Positions 17,120 to 24,732 of a stretch of 64,000 nt of DNA are shown here, piece after piece. Under the pieces are notes generated by a model. It was not told the DNA's origin. It saw only the letters and a list, made by a program, of their open reading frames with translations, and made no database searches. Within the stretch, counting starts at the first letter, position 1, and the number at the start of each line of letters is the position of its first letter. Where the stretch lies: assembly GCA_028144365.1 (NCBI GenBank), contig JAOGAX010000001.1, forward strand, positions 45,872-109,871, in the 5' to 3' direction. The DNA is from Aquiluna sp. (GTDB lineage Bacteria > Actinomycetota > Actinomycetes > Actinomycetales > Microbacteriaceae). Both the position numbers and the translations under genes were made by a program.

Positions 17120-17646
17120 TTTGTGGCTCCTTCTCTTTCATAGCTGCAGACGTCTCCTGAACATAGCTGGGGTTTTTCCTTGGCAAATCTTTGGTGCAGC
17201 CAGCAGCCAGCGCAGAAGCCAACCGCCGCCTCGGCAAATAGGAACGTCATGCAAAGCGCACACAGCCCAAGCACAATCTCGTCCCGCATGCCCAGCCAGC
17301 CCATCATGAAACACGCCAGCAGGACCATGCCAAAGCCAATGGCCCAGGCGGTCTGCTTTGGCTTTGCGTCCACCCACTCAGGCCTTTGGTTTCGGACCAT
17401 AAAGTCAGCAATGCGCAGGGTGGGTGAAAAACGCTGGCCGGCAAAGAGCCTGACGAACATCTCGAACATGAAGTAGGCGCCAAAGGCCCGAAGCAAAGAA
17501 AAGTCTGAGGTGAGAGCTGCGGTCATCCAGCCTGCAAATCCGAACACGAAGAGCAGTCCGGCACTCGCCCTGACGGCACGCTCATTGAATACCGGGTGGT
17601 CGTGTTCGCCGGTTATGACGCCGAAGGAGGTGTGGGTGACGCTCAC
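17116..17646 (-). CDS. DUF4395 membrane protein
   Basis: This 176-residue membrane protein has four or so hydrophobic segments. It shows DUF4395 features: a VFNERAVR start region, FEMFVRLFAGQRFSP near 61-75 and the cysteine-bearing GFCAGCW near 149-155. The function of the family is not known. Those cysteines and its position between an ArsR regulator and copper genes suggest a role in metal or thiol handling. It overlaps both neighbours by 4 bp. Confidence 0.87.
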   Translation of the reverse strand: MSVTHTSFGVITGEHDHPVFNERAVRASAGLLFVFGFAGWMTAALTSDFSLLRAFGAYFMFEMFVRLFAGQRFSPTLRIADFMVRNQRPEWVDAKPKQTAWAIGFGMVLLACFMMGWLGMRDEIVLGLCALCMTFLFAEAAVGFCAGCWLHQRFAKEKPQLCSGDVCSYEREGATK

Positions 17647-17978
17647 TCGAACAGCTCCGATATCTGGTTCCAGCGATCCTGATTTATTGAGTAGTGGACC
17701 CAGGTCCCCTTGCGCTCTGCGGTGAGAAGCCCGACCTCGGTGAGTTTCTTCATGTGGTGTGAGACGGTCGGCTGCGATAGTCCCAAGGGACCAGTTAGAT
17801 CACAGGTGCAGATGCTGGAGTTTTCACCCTTGTTTACCATCGCCAAAATCTGCAATCTGGTCGGATCGGCTACTGCCTTGAGCAGGCCCGCGATCTCCGT
17901 CGCCTTTGTTCTGGCCATCGGCTCTAGGCCAGGCGCAGGTGCACACTGCGAGATATCTAGTTGAACCTTCGTAACCAT
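17643..17978 (-). CDS. ArsR-family metalloregulator
   Basis: This 111-residue winged-helix repressor has a recognition helix around LSQPTVSHHMKKL. The CTCDL motif (C57 and C59) at the start of the DNA-binding helix matches the arsenite-sensing ArsR pattern. A further cysteine, C12, could be the third ligand. It is transcribed away from aqpS-arsC and towards DUF4395, the CopZ-like gene and the copper ATPase, which it overlaps by 4 bp at its end. It therefore probably controls both directions from the shared intergenic operator. Confidence 0.9.
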   Translation of the reverse strand: MVTKVQLDISQCAPAPGLEPMARTKATEIAGLLKAVADPTRLQILAMVNKGENSSICTCDLTGPLGLSQPTVSHHMKKLTEVGLLTAERKGTWVHYSINQDRWNQISELFE

Positions 17979-17981
17979 TTG

Positions 17982-18011
17982 TTCACCTATTCATAGATGG
18001 CTATCTATAAA
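17982..18011 (+). promoter_or_regulatory. Divergent arsR/aqpS promoter with ArsR-type operator
   Basis: An inverted repeat ATAGAT (17993-17998), 4-base spacer, ATCTAT (18003-18008) sits between the two divergent starts. On the plus strand it lies within a plausible promoter: TTCACC at 17982-17987, 18-base spacer, TATAAA at 18006-18011. A repressor bound here would block the aqpS promoter and, by position, the arsR promoter too. Confidence 0.6.
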
Positions 18012-18040
18012 CTACCAGAGCGTTACAGATAAGGAAACCA

Positions 18041-18709
18041 ATGCAATTCACCACTGCAGCCAAGCTGCTCGCTGAGTTTCTCGGAACCGCCATGATCGTC
18101 GCAGGTGTGATTGGCGCAGGTTTCATGGTCGCTACCGTGGGCGCGGGCTTCGCGCTTGGTCTAACCATGATCGCCGCGACGGTTGCCGCGGTGTTGTTTG
18201 TTTCGATCTCCATTTTGGGTCCGGTATCGGGCGCCCACTTCAACCCTGCTGTGACCATTGCCTTTCTACTGCGCAAAGCAATCAGTTCCGCAGCTGCTGC
18301 CGGCTACATCGCCTCGCAGGTTGTGGGGGCAATCTTTGGTGCAGTGGTTGCAAACCTCATGTTTGAAGTCCCTTGGCTAGAGATCAGTGCAACAGGCAGA
18401 TTCTCTGCGGGCACTTTCTTGGGAGAGGTTGTTGCCACATTTGGACTGGTTCTCTTGATTCTGCTTTTGGTGAAGTTTGAAAAATCGCACCTGATTGCCG
18501 CTTCGGTGGCGGCTTGGATATTTGCAGGCCACATCTTCACCTCTTCAACCTCTTTCGCAAACCCCGCGGTCACGATTGGGCGGGTTTTTTCTGATTCTGC
18601 CGCTTCGATTTCTCCCGACTCAGCTCTTTGGTTTGTACTCGCCCAGCTGGTTGGTATGGCGGTGGCACTCATGGTCTTTGTTCCACTAACGAAGAAAGTA
18701 ACTAGCTAA
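18041..18709 (+). CDS. Aquaporin/aquaglyceroporin-family channel (AqpS-like)
   Basis: This 222-residue MIP-family channel has six membrane helices and two half-helix motifs, HFNPAVT near 67-73 and FANPAVT near 170-176. Its TAA overlaps the arsC ATG by one base. The arsR-aqp-arsC arrangement matches AqpS systems, where the channel lets arsenite leave the cell after arsenate reduction. No ArsB or Acr3 pump is in the window. The ribosome site AAGGAAA precedes the ATG. Confidence 0.9.
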   Translation: MQFTTAAKLLAEFLGTAMIVAGVIGAGFMVATVGAGFALGLTMIAATVAAVLFVSISILGPVSGAHFNPAVTIAFLLRKAISSAAAAGYIASQVVGAIFGAVVANLMFEVPWLEISATGRFSAGTFLGEVVATFGLVLLILLLVKFEKSHLIAASVAAWIFAGHIFTSSTSFANPAVTIGRVFSDSAASISPDSALWFVLAQLVGMAVALMVFVPLTKKVTS

Positions 18710-19125
18710 TGTCCTCAACAGTTGCATCGGTCATGTTCGTATGTGTCCACAACGCCGGTCGCTCCCAGATGGCTCAGGGGTTTTTGCAGCACCTGGCCGG
18801 AGATCGCGTTGAGGTTCGCTCCTCCGGGACCATGCCCGGGGATCAGGTGAACCCAGCAGCAGTTGCGGCAATGGCAGAGCTCGGTATCGACATCTCGAGC
18901 GCAACGCCAAAGATCCTGACCGACGAGGACGTTCGTGCCTCTGACTACGTAATCACCATGGGCTGTGGGGATAAGTGCCCGTTCTACCCAGGCAAGACTT
19001 ACCTCGACTGGGTCCTTGAGGATCCTGCCGGCAAGGGTGTGGAATCAGTTCGGCCGATTCGTGACGAGATCAAGATCTTGGTTGAGAACCTGGTCGCAGA
19101 AATCGACGCAAAAGCCAAATCTTGA
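18709..19125 (+). CDS. arsC: Arsenate reductase, low-molecular-weight phosphatase type
   Basis: This 138-residue ArsC carries the P-loop C12-x5-R18 (CVHNAGRS) and further redox cysteines C86 and C90 in MGCGDKC. It reduces arsenate to arsenite with a thiol donor (thioredoxin or, in actinobacteria, mycothiol; not distinguishable here). It is coupled to the aquaporin gene by the TAATG overlap. The iron promoter -35 box overlaps its stop codon. Confidence 0.92.
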   Translation: MSSTVASVMFVCVHNAGRSQMAQGFLQHLAGDRVEVRSSGTMPGDQVNPAAVAAMAELGIDISSATPKILTDEDVRASDYVITMGCGDKCPFYPGKTYLDWVLEDPAGKGVESVRPIRDEIKILVENLVAEIDAKAKS

Positions 19126-19150
19126 CAAACTAGTTAGGTTTACCTAACCT
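19122..19150 (+). promoter_or_regulatory. Iron-transporter promoter
   Basis: A consensus TTGACA (19122-19127) overlaps the arsC stop. After a 17-base spacer comes TAACCT (19145-19150) as the -10 element. Transcription would begin near 19157, about 34 bases before the TTG start of the binding-protein gene. Confidence 0.7.
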
Positions 19151-19152
19151 CT
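19134..19152 (+). promoter_or_regulatory. DtxR/IdeR iron box
   Basis: The site TTAGGTTTACCTAACCT followed by CT matches 15 of 19 positions of the DtxR/IdeR consensus, with arms TTAGGT and ACCTAA. It covers the spacer and -10 of the iron-transporter promoter, so an iron-loaded DtxR-family repressor should block it when iron is plentiful. Confidence 0.8.
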
Positions 19153-19190
19153 TCAGGTAATCACCATTTATCCACCTGGGGAGACCTTCT

Positions 19191-20174
19191 TTGAAGCTTC
19201 GTGGCGCTCTAGCCCTAACCCTGCTTCCAATCCTGCTGCTCTCGGGTTGTAGTGTCGAGGACGATGCGCTCCTTGTCTACTCCGGCAGAAGTGAGGCGCT
19301 GCTTGGGCCACTAGTTGAAAAATTCGAGCAGGAAAGCGGCTTAGATGTTGAGGTTCGCTATGCAGGCAGTGCCGAGCTAGCGGCTCAGCTACTCGAGGAG
19401 GGAGAGAACTCTCCGGCCGATGTCTTCCTAGCCCAGGATGCCGGGGCACTCGGAGCTGCAGCAAAGGCCGGTCTTCTAACCGGCATCCCCGACGAGATTT
19501 ATTCTCTGGTTCCCTCCGGCTACTCGGCTGCGGACCAGAGCTGGGTTGGAGTTTCCGGCAGAGCCAGGGTCTTGGTCTTTGACCCAGGCAAGGTCAGCGA
19601 GCTTCCTGCGAGCATTTTCGATCTTGAGGACGCCTCTTGGCAGGGTCGTATCGGCATCGCACCAACAAACGCTTCGTTCCAGGCCTTCGTAACTGCAATG
19701 CGCATTCTCCATGGAGATGCAAGGACCCTTGCTTGGCTAGAGGCGATGAAAGTCAATGCGGTCATCTACGAAAAGAATGGCGCAATCCTTGAGGCCGTAG
19801 AGGCGGGACAGCTTGATGCAGGTCTGATCAATCACTACTACTGGTATGCGCGGGCTAAGGATGTCGGTCAAGCCCAGATGAACAGCAGGCTGGCACAGTT
19901 CCAGGCAGCTGATGCCGGAAACCTGGTGAACGTTGCAGGGGTTGGCATCCTGAACTCAACGGATGCTGCCGAGCAGTTTGTAAGTTTCTTGCTAAGCGAG
20001 ACTGGGCAGCAGTATTTTGCCCAGGAGACCAGGGAGTATCCGTTGGTGGAGGGCATAAGCCCTGCCGATGAGCTGACCCCGCTTGCGGATATCCCGACCC
20101 CAGCAATTGACCTGAGCGACCTCGACACCCTCGCTGAAACCCTGGAGCTAATTCGTCAGGCCGGACTGATCTAG
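19191..20174 (+). CDS. Iron(III) ABC transporter substrate-binding lipoprotein
   Basis: This 327-residue binding protein has a lipoprotein signal (hydrophobic stretch then LLSGC, Cys20). LLVYSGRSE near 28-36 and NHYYWYARA near 210-218 follow; this tyrosine-rich pattern is where FbpA/FutA proteins hold ferric iron. The TTG start is supported by a GGGGAGA ribosome site about 8 bases upstream. It is the first gene of an operon with permease and ATPase, behind a DtxR/IdeR box. Confidence 0.92.
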   Translation: MKLRGALALTLLPILLLSGCSVEDDALLVYSGRSEALLGPLVEKFEQESGLDVEVRYAGSAELAAQLLEEGENSPADVFLAQDAGALGAAAKAGLLTGIPDEIYSLVPSGYSAADQSWVGVSGRARVLVFDPGKVSELPASIFDLEDASWQGRIGIAPTNASFQAFVTAMRILHGDARTLAWLEAMKVNAVIYEKNGAILEAVEAGQLDAGLINHYYWYARAKDVGQAQMNSRLAQFQAADAGNLVNVAGVGILNSTDAAEQFVSFLLSETGQQYFAQETREYPLVEGISPADELTPLADIPTPAIDLSDLDTLAETLELIRQAGLI

Positions 20175-20180
20175 GACCTG

Positions 20181-21689
20181 ATGCAAAGACCCCCGATTGC
20201 GGCAGTGGCGCTTGGCCTATTGGCAGCGCTGGCGTCCCTCATACCAATCGGCTACCTGCTGCTTAGGCTCTTCGAAGGCTTTGAAGCGGCGCTCGCTGAG
20301 CTAGCTAGGGCTAGGACCCTAGAGCTACTTCTAAACACAATTGGACTCACCGTCAGCGTCTCCCTCACAGCGCTTGCAATCGGGGCGGTGCAGGCCTGGC
20401 TCACGGTTCGAACGAACCTGCCGCTTGCTCCAGTGTTTGCGGTCTTGGCAACTCTCCCGCTCGCGATTCCCAGCTATGTACTGGCCCTTGGTTACCTGAG
20501 CGTATTTCCCTGGTTTAGTGGTTTCTGGGCTGCTTGGTTCACTCTTTCCTTGGCCACATCGCCCTATGTCTTTTTGGCGCTGTCAGCTGCGCTGATTAGC
20601 TCCAACTTTGCTGCCGAAGAAGTGGCCAGGTCGCTTGGCAAAAATAGGTGGCAGGTAATCAAGAGCGTCACCTGGCCGCAGGTTCGCCCTGCTGCATTTG
20701 CCTCGGTGCTGCTGGTTGCGCTTTATACCCTCAGTGAGTTCGGTGCCATCGCGCTCTTGCGCTTCGACACTTTCACCAGGGCCATCTACAACGCCTATCG
20801 AGGCTCCTTTGACCGCACCAGCGCTGCCGCGCTGGCACTTGTGTTGGTCGCACTCACCCTGGTTGTCATTTATTTCGAGCGGCGTTATCGCGGTGATCGC
20901 TGGCAGGCCCCAACAGCTTCTGGCAGAAAGCGGCGAATTGACCTTGGCCGCGCAAGGATTTTGGCGGCAGTTGGCCTGGGAATTATTGGCCTATTTGGAG
21001 CGGGTGTTCCTGTGGTGTCGCTTATTGGTTGGAGCGTGAATCAAACAGGCTTTGATTTACTCCGGCTGGGGGAGCTGGTTGCCAGCTCGCTGGCTGTGGC
21101 AATAGCAGCGGGAGTTGTGATCGGAATCTTCGCACTTGCGATTTCGGTCTGGAACCTGAGGTATTCGAGCAGGCTCTCGGGAGCTGTTGACCTAACCGCC
21201 TGGGCTGCACATGCCCTACCTGCAGTGGTGGTGGCACTGGCGCTTGTTTACTTTGGTGCAAATCTTGTGCCCGGCATCTACCAGAGCATTTGGCTACTAC
21301 TTCTTGGCTATTTGATTCTGTTTTTGCCAAATGCGCTGGGGCTAGTTGGAACTCCCATTGCGCTTGTTCCCAGGAGCATTGAGGAGGTCGCTCGCAGTCA
21401 GGGGCTGAGCAAGAACGCGGCACTTACCAAGGTGGTGCTACCAATCGCGCTACCTGGGATCCTGGCGGGTGTGGCGCTTGCGTCCTTGACGGTGCTGAAG
21501 GAGCTCCCGGCAACGCTGCTACTAAGACCTAACGAGCTGGACACCTTGGCAACAGAGCTTTGGCAGGCAACCGAGGTGCTGGCATATTCCCAGGCTGCCC
21601 CCTATGCGCTAGCGCTGATTATCATTGCGGGGGTGCCCGCACTGGCGCTCAATGCCCAGGCAAGAAAACTGATTTCGGAGGTTAGCTAG
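20181..21689 (+). CDS. Iron(III) ABC transporter permease (fused double-length)
   Basis: This 502-residue membrane protein has about 12 helices and two copies of the permease domain, as in FbpB. The two EAA-type loops are visible as EEVARSLGKNRWQVIKSVTWP near residues 153-173 (split across the helix) and EEVARSQGLSKNAAL near 395-409. It begins 6 bp after the binding-protein stop and directly abuts the ATPase gene. Confidence 0.92.
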   Translation: MQRPPIAAVALGLLAALASLIPIGYLLLRLFEGFEAALAELARARTLELLLNTIGLTVSVSLTALAIGAVQAWLTVRTNLPLAPVFAVLATLPLAIPSYVLALGYLSVFPWFSGFWAAWFTLSLATSPYVFLALSAALISSNFAAEEVARSLGKNRWQVIKSVTWPQVRPAAFASVLLVALYTLSEFGAIALLRFDTFTRAIYNAYRGSFDRTSAAALALVLVALTLVVIYFERRYRGDRWQAPTASGRKRRIDLGRARILAAVGLGIIGLFGAGVPVVSLIGWSVNQTGFDLLRLGELVASSLAVAIAAGVVIGIFALAISVWNLRYSSRLSGAVDLTAWAAHALPAVVVALALVYFGANLVPGIYQSIWLLLLGYLILFLPNALGLVGTPIALVPRSIEEVARSQGLSKNAALTKVVLPIALPGILAGVALASLTVLKELPATLLLRPNELDTLATELWQATEVLAYSQAAPYALALIIIAGVPALALNAQARKLISEVS

Positions 21690-22718
21690 ATGCCGCTTCT
21701 TGAAATCAACGACGTCTCAGTGTGCTTTGGTGACACTGAGGTTCTTTCAGGTATCACGCTAGAGCTTGAGAGCAAGCAGCTTTTGGCCGTTCTCGGAGCT
21801 TCGGGTGCGGGCAAGTCGACTTTGATGAGGTTGATTGCTGGTTTTGATTCAGTTGGGGCAGGCTCGATAGTTCTCGATGGGGAAACCCTCAGTGACACCT
21901 CGAAGACGGTTGCTCCAGAGAAGCGGAGCATAGGCATTGTGCCGCAGGATTCTGCCCTGTTTCCCCACCTCAACGTAGGTCAAAACATCGGCTTCGGACT
22001 CTCTGCGCTCTCAAAAGAGGCGAGGGCCGAGCGGGTTGGCGAGCTGCTGAGATTGGTTCGAATGGAGGAGTTCGCGTCTCGGATGCCACAGGAGCTATCG
22101 GGAGGACAGGTGCAGCGAGTCGCCCTCGCCAGAGCGCTAGCCCCAAAACCTAAGCTCGTCCTACTCGACGAGCCCTTTAGCGCGCTCGATGCAGAACTCA
22201 GAGGTCAGCTTCGGGAAGAGGTTCGTCAGGTGCTAAGGGCTGAGGGCGCTACTGCGGTCTTGGTCACTCACGATCAAGAAGAAGCACTCTCGCTTGCTGA
22301 TCGGGTGGCGGTCTTGCGTGAGGGAAAGATCATTCAGGTGGGGTCACCCTCTGAGATCTATAACTCTCCAGCCGATGTTGGCATTGCCACATTCTTGGGC
22401 GAATCGGTGCTGGTTGATGGCAAGGTATCTGGCGGCAAGATCCTCACGGACCTAGGCAGCCTTAGTGCTTTGAATAACGTGGCCGAGGGGGCAACCGGAG
22501 TGGTCGCCATCAGGAGCGAAAACTTCTACCTGCAGCCAAACCCCACGGGTGATTCCGAGGTTGTGGGTCGGGTGTTCTTTGGGCACGATGCCCTTGTCGA
22601 GGTTCAGACGCCCAAGCTCAGAATCAGGGCCAGGTCTAACGGTCCCTTTGCGCCAGAGGTTGGTATGCGGGTGACGGTGTGGGTGCGTGGTGCGGTCAAT
22701 TTCTACCCATCCAGTTAA
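21690..22718 (+). CDS. Iron(III) ABC transporter ATP-binding protein
   Basis: This 342-residue ATPase has Walker A GASGAGKST near residues 36-44, the signature [15 protein letters not shown] near 135-149, Walker B LVLLDEP and the switch His in LVTHDQEEA. A TOBE-like C-terminal regulatory domain covers about residues 240-342, typical of FbpC. It follows the permease with no gap. It powers the uptake of ferric iron by the two preceding products. Confidence 0.92.
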   Translation: MPLLEINDVSVCFGDTEVLSGITLELESKQLLAVLGASGAGKSTLMRLIAGFDSVGAGSIVLDGETLSDTSKTVAPEKRSIGIVPQDSALFPHLNVGQNIGFGLSALSKEARAERVGELLRLVRMEEFASRMPQELSGGQVQRVALARALAPKPKLVLLDEPFSALDAELRGQLREEVRQVLRAEGATAVLVTHDQEEALSLADRVAVLREGKIIQVGSPSEIYNSPADVGIATFLGESVLVDGKVSGGKILTDLGSLSALNNVAEGATGVVAIRSENFYLQPNPTGDSEVVGRVFFGHDALVEVQTPKLRIRARSNGPFAPEVGMRVTVWVRGAVNFYPSS

Positions 22719-22756
22719 TTCACAGGTGGGCCTGTAACTGCGCTAGTAGTGTGGTG

Positions 22757-22815
22757 CCGTTATATACGGATTCTTAGGTTTTGCCGCTTTCGGATTGGTA
22801 TCGAGCCGACCTAAG
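22757..22815 (+). repeat. Inverted repeats upstream of the DedA gene
   Basis: Two structures lie in the 113-bp gap before the DedA gene: CCGT-tatat-ACGG (22757-22769) and a wider pair CTTAGGT (22773-22779) with ACCTAAG (22809-22815). Their role is not known; the outer repeat could be an operator or a leader stem. Confidence 0.3.
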
Positions 22816-22831
22816 AGAGCTGTGAAGTCGT

Positions 22832-23461
22832 ATGAATTGGTTTGACGCCCAGGCGATCATCGACTCATTCGGAGATTGGGCGGCAATTGCCATCTCAGTT
22901 GTGCTCTTCATCGAGACGGCGTTTGTGCCACTGTCCTTCCTGCCCGGCGACTCCCTACTCTTTCTCGGAGGGCTAGCGCTCTCAAACAGCGACAGCTTCT
23001 TACCCGACTGGTCGGGATTTTTAATTATTTGGTTTGGGGCTTTTTTTGGATCGCAGGTTGGCTTTTGGCTTGGAAAACTAACCGGGCCCATACTCTTTTC
23101 CAAAGATAGGAACTTCGTAATAAATCGTGCGAATCTAGATCGCACCCATGCGTTTTTTGCAAAATACGGCGCACGGGCTGTGATCCTTGCGAGGTTTATC
23201 CCAATTCTCAGGGCCTTCGTTCCAATGCTTGCCGGTATGTCAGAAATGAGTGCAGCGAAGTTCACGAGGCTCAACCTGATTGGAGCCACTACATGGGTCA
23301 TGGTGTTTCTCGTGCCGGGCTATTTGGTCGGCGGTATTACCGCGGTGAGGGAGAACCTCGAGATTGCTGTGCTGATAATTATCGTTGGCACTTTGCTTAT
23401 ACTTCCTCTCGAACTTTTGAGGGACAAAATTGCTGCTAAGCGACGAGCCCTAACCAAATAG
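22832..23461 (+). CDS. DedA-family membrane protein
   Basis: This 209-residue polytopic membrane protein has the DedA signatures FIETAFVPLSFLPGDSLLF near residues 28-46 and the RFIPILRAFVPMLAGMS segment near 128-144. DedA proteins act in envelope lipid homeostasis, including carrier-lipid flipping, with membrane-potential dependence. The start ATG is followed directly by homology. No partner gene overlaps it. Confidence 0.92.
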   Translation: MNWFDAQAIIDSFGDWAAIAISVVLFIETAFVPLSFLPGDSLLFLGGLALSNSDSFLPDWSGFLIIWFGAFFGSQVGFWLGKLTGPILFSKDRNFVINRANLDRTHAFFAKYGARAVILARFIPILRAFVPMLAGMSEMSAAKFTRLNLIGATTWVMVFLVPGYLVGGITAVRENLEIAVLIIIVGTLLILPLELLRDKIAAKRRALTK

Positions 23462-23496
23462 TCAGATTATTTCTCAACACTTCTACACTTAGTCAG

Positions 23497-24585
23497 ATGC
23501 GGAAACTAGCCCTCTTGGCGGCCTCGGTTCTGGTTCTCACCGGCTGCAGCGCCGAGCCCGAAGAGACAATTGCTCCGACCCCTACCGCCACCCAGACTGC
23601 GACTCCGACCCCTACCGAAGAGCCTGAGCCGGAACCAATTCTTGTGGCGGCTCCGCTAACTGGGGTTTTGTATGAAGAGGGCACCAACGCACTGCTTGAG
23701 CTTCCAGCGGTCTCAGCGAAGATCGACAACACCACTCCTGGCCGGCCACAGCTTGCTCTGAACTCGGCAGACATTGTTTATGTCACAAGGGTCGAGATCG
23801 GCCTTACTCGTTTGCTGCCGGTTTGGCACTCCAGAACCCCCGAGGTCATCGGCCCGGTTCGCTCGGTGAGGCCAGTGGATGCGGCAATTGTTGACCCCTT
23901 CAATGGCATCTTCGTTTACTCGGGCGGTCAAGCGCCTTTTAAGTCAGCCGCCAAGGCCACGGGCCTCATCATGAGCGATGAGGATACGGAGATGAATAAC
24001 GACACCTACTTCAGGGAGAAGTCCAGGGTCGCGCCATGGAACCTGTTTTTTGAGGCGGCCGAGTTGCAGCTGCTCTACTCGGTTGAGCAGCCAGCCCCGG
24101 CTCCTGGTTTTGAGTTTGATGCCATACCGACTGCCGTCACCGATGGCACACCCGTGGTTGGCCTTGGGGTGAAGTATCCGCAGATGCATTCTGAGTGGGA
24201 GCTGGGAACTGCGATGTTTGACTGGTCGGTCAACGAGGAGCCCGCGTGGCTTAGAACCCAGGATGGTTCCGAGCACACTCAAGAGGGCGGCGAGAGGGTT
24301 GTTGCCAAGAACGTTGTGGTCATGGAAGTTGCCCACGATCTGAGCTTTGTGGATCCAAAATATGGCGCTATTCCAAAGGCAATGCTGGAAAACAATGAGG
24401 GCATAGCCCACATCTTCTCTGACGGCTATTACCTACAGGCGGCCTGGTCTAAGGCCGAGAGTGGCGATCCGATTCTGCTTTCAACCACCGACGGCGGACC
24501 GCTAAAGCTAGCCATGGGTAATACGTGGGTAGAGATGATGGACGTTCCCAAGAGCAAGCTGACCATCACCGAACCAGAGGCATAG
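23497..24585 (+). CDS. DUF3048 domain lipoprotein (YerB-like)
   Basis: This 362-residue secreted lipoprotein has a signal with VLTGC (Cys18), a Pro/Thr-rich linker near residues 20-48 and two-part DUF3048 homology. Examples are SAKIDNTTPGRPQLALNSAD near 78-97 and the RSVRPVD motif. Molecular function is unknown. No ribosome site precedes the ATG. A TACACT hexamer at 23484-23489 ends 7 bases before it, so the transcript is probably leaderless. Confidence 0.88.
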   Translation: MRKLALLAASVLVLTGCSAEPEETIAPTPTATQTATPTPTEEPEPEPILVAAPLTGVLYEEGTNALLELPAVSAKIDNTTPGRPQLALNSADIVYVTRVEIGLTRLLPVWHSRTPEVIGPVRSVRPVDAAIVDPFNGIFVYSGGQAPFKSAAKATGLIMSDEDTEMNNDTYFREKSRVAPWNLFFEAAELQLLYSVEQPAPAPGFEFDAIPTAVTDGTPVVGLGVKYPQMHSEWELGTAMFDWSVNEEPAWLRTQDGSEHTQEGGERVVAKNVVVMEVAHDLSFVDPKYGAIPKAMLENNEGIAHIFSDGYYLQAAWSKAESGDPILLSTTDGGPLKLAMGNTWVEMMDVPKSKLTITEPEA

Positions 24586-24588
24586 CTT

Positions 24589-24732
24589 TTGCGCGGGGTC
24601 AAAAAAGCCGACCTTCCAAAAAAGGACTGTGAGCGCTGCGGCAGAGAGATGGTCTGGCGAAAGTCCTGGGCCAAAAACTGGGAGCAGGTCAAGTACTGCT
24701 CAGAGAAGTGCAAGCGGACTAAAGCTCTTTAG
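24589..24732 (+). CDS. DUF2256 zinc-finger-like small protein
   Basis: This 47-residue protein starts at a TTG with an AGAGG ribosome site (24576-24580) that lies inside the end of the DUF3048 gene, whose stop is 3 bp upstream. The product carries CERCGR and YCSEKCKR, four cysteines in two CxxC/CxxxC pairs, separated by the WRKSWAKNW stretch typical of DUF2256. It probably binds zinc; the role is unknown. Its last 14 bp overlap the convergent galU gene. Confidence 0.82.
   Translation: MRGVKKADLPKKDCERCGREMVWRKSWAKNWEQVKYCSEKCKRTKAL

Noticed and set aside
23570-23640. Repeated ACTCCGACCCCTACCG-like stretches in the DUF3048 gene
   Set aside because: They encode a Pro/Thr-rich linker after the lipoprotein cysteine. 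Such low-complexity linkers are ordinary and not a mobile repeat.
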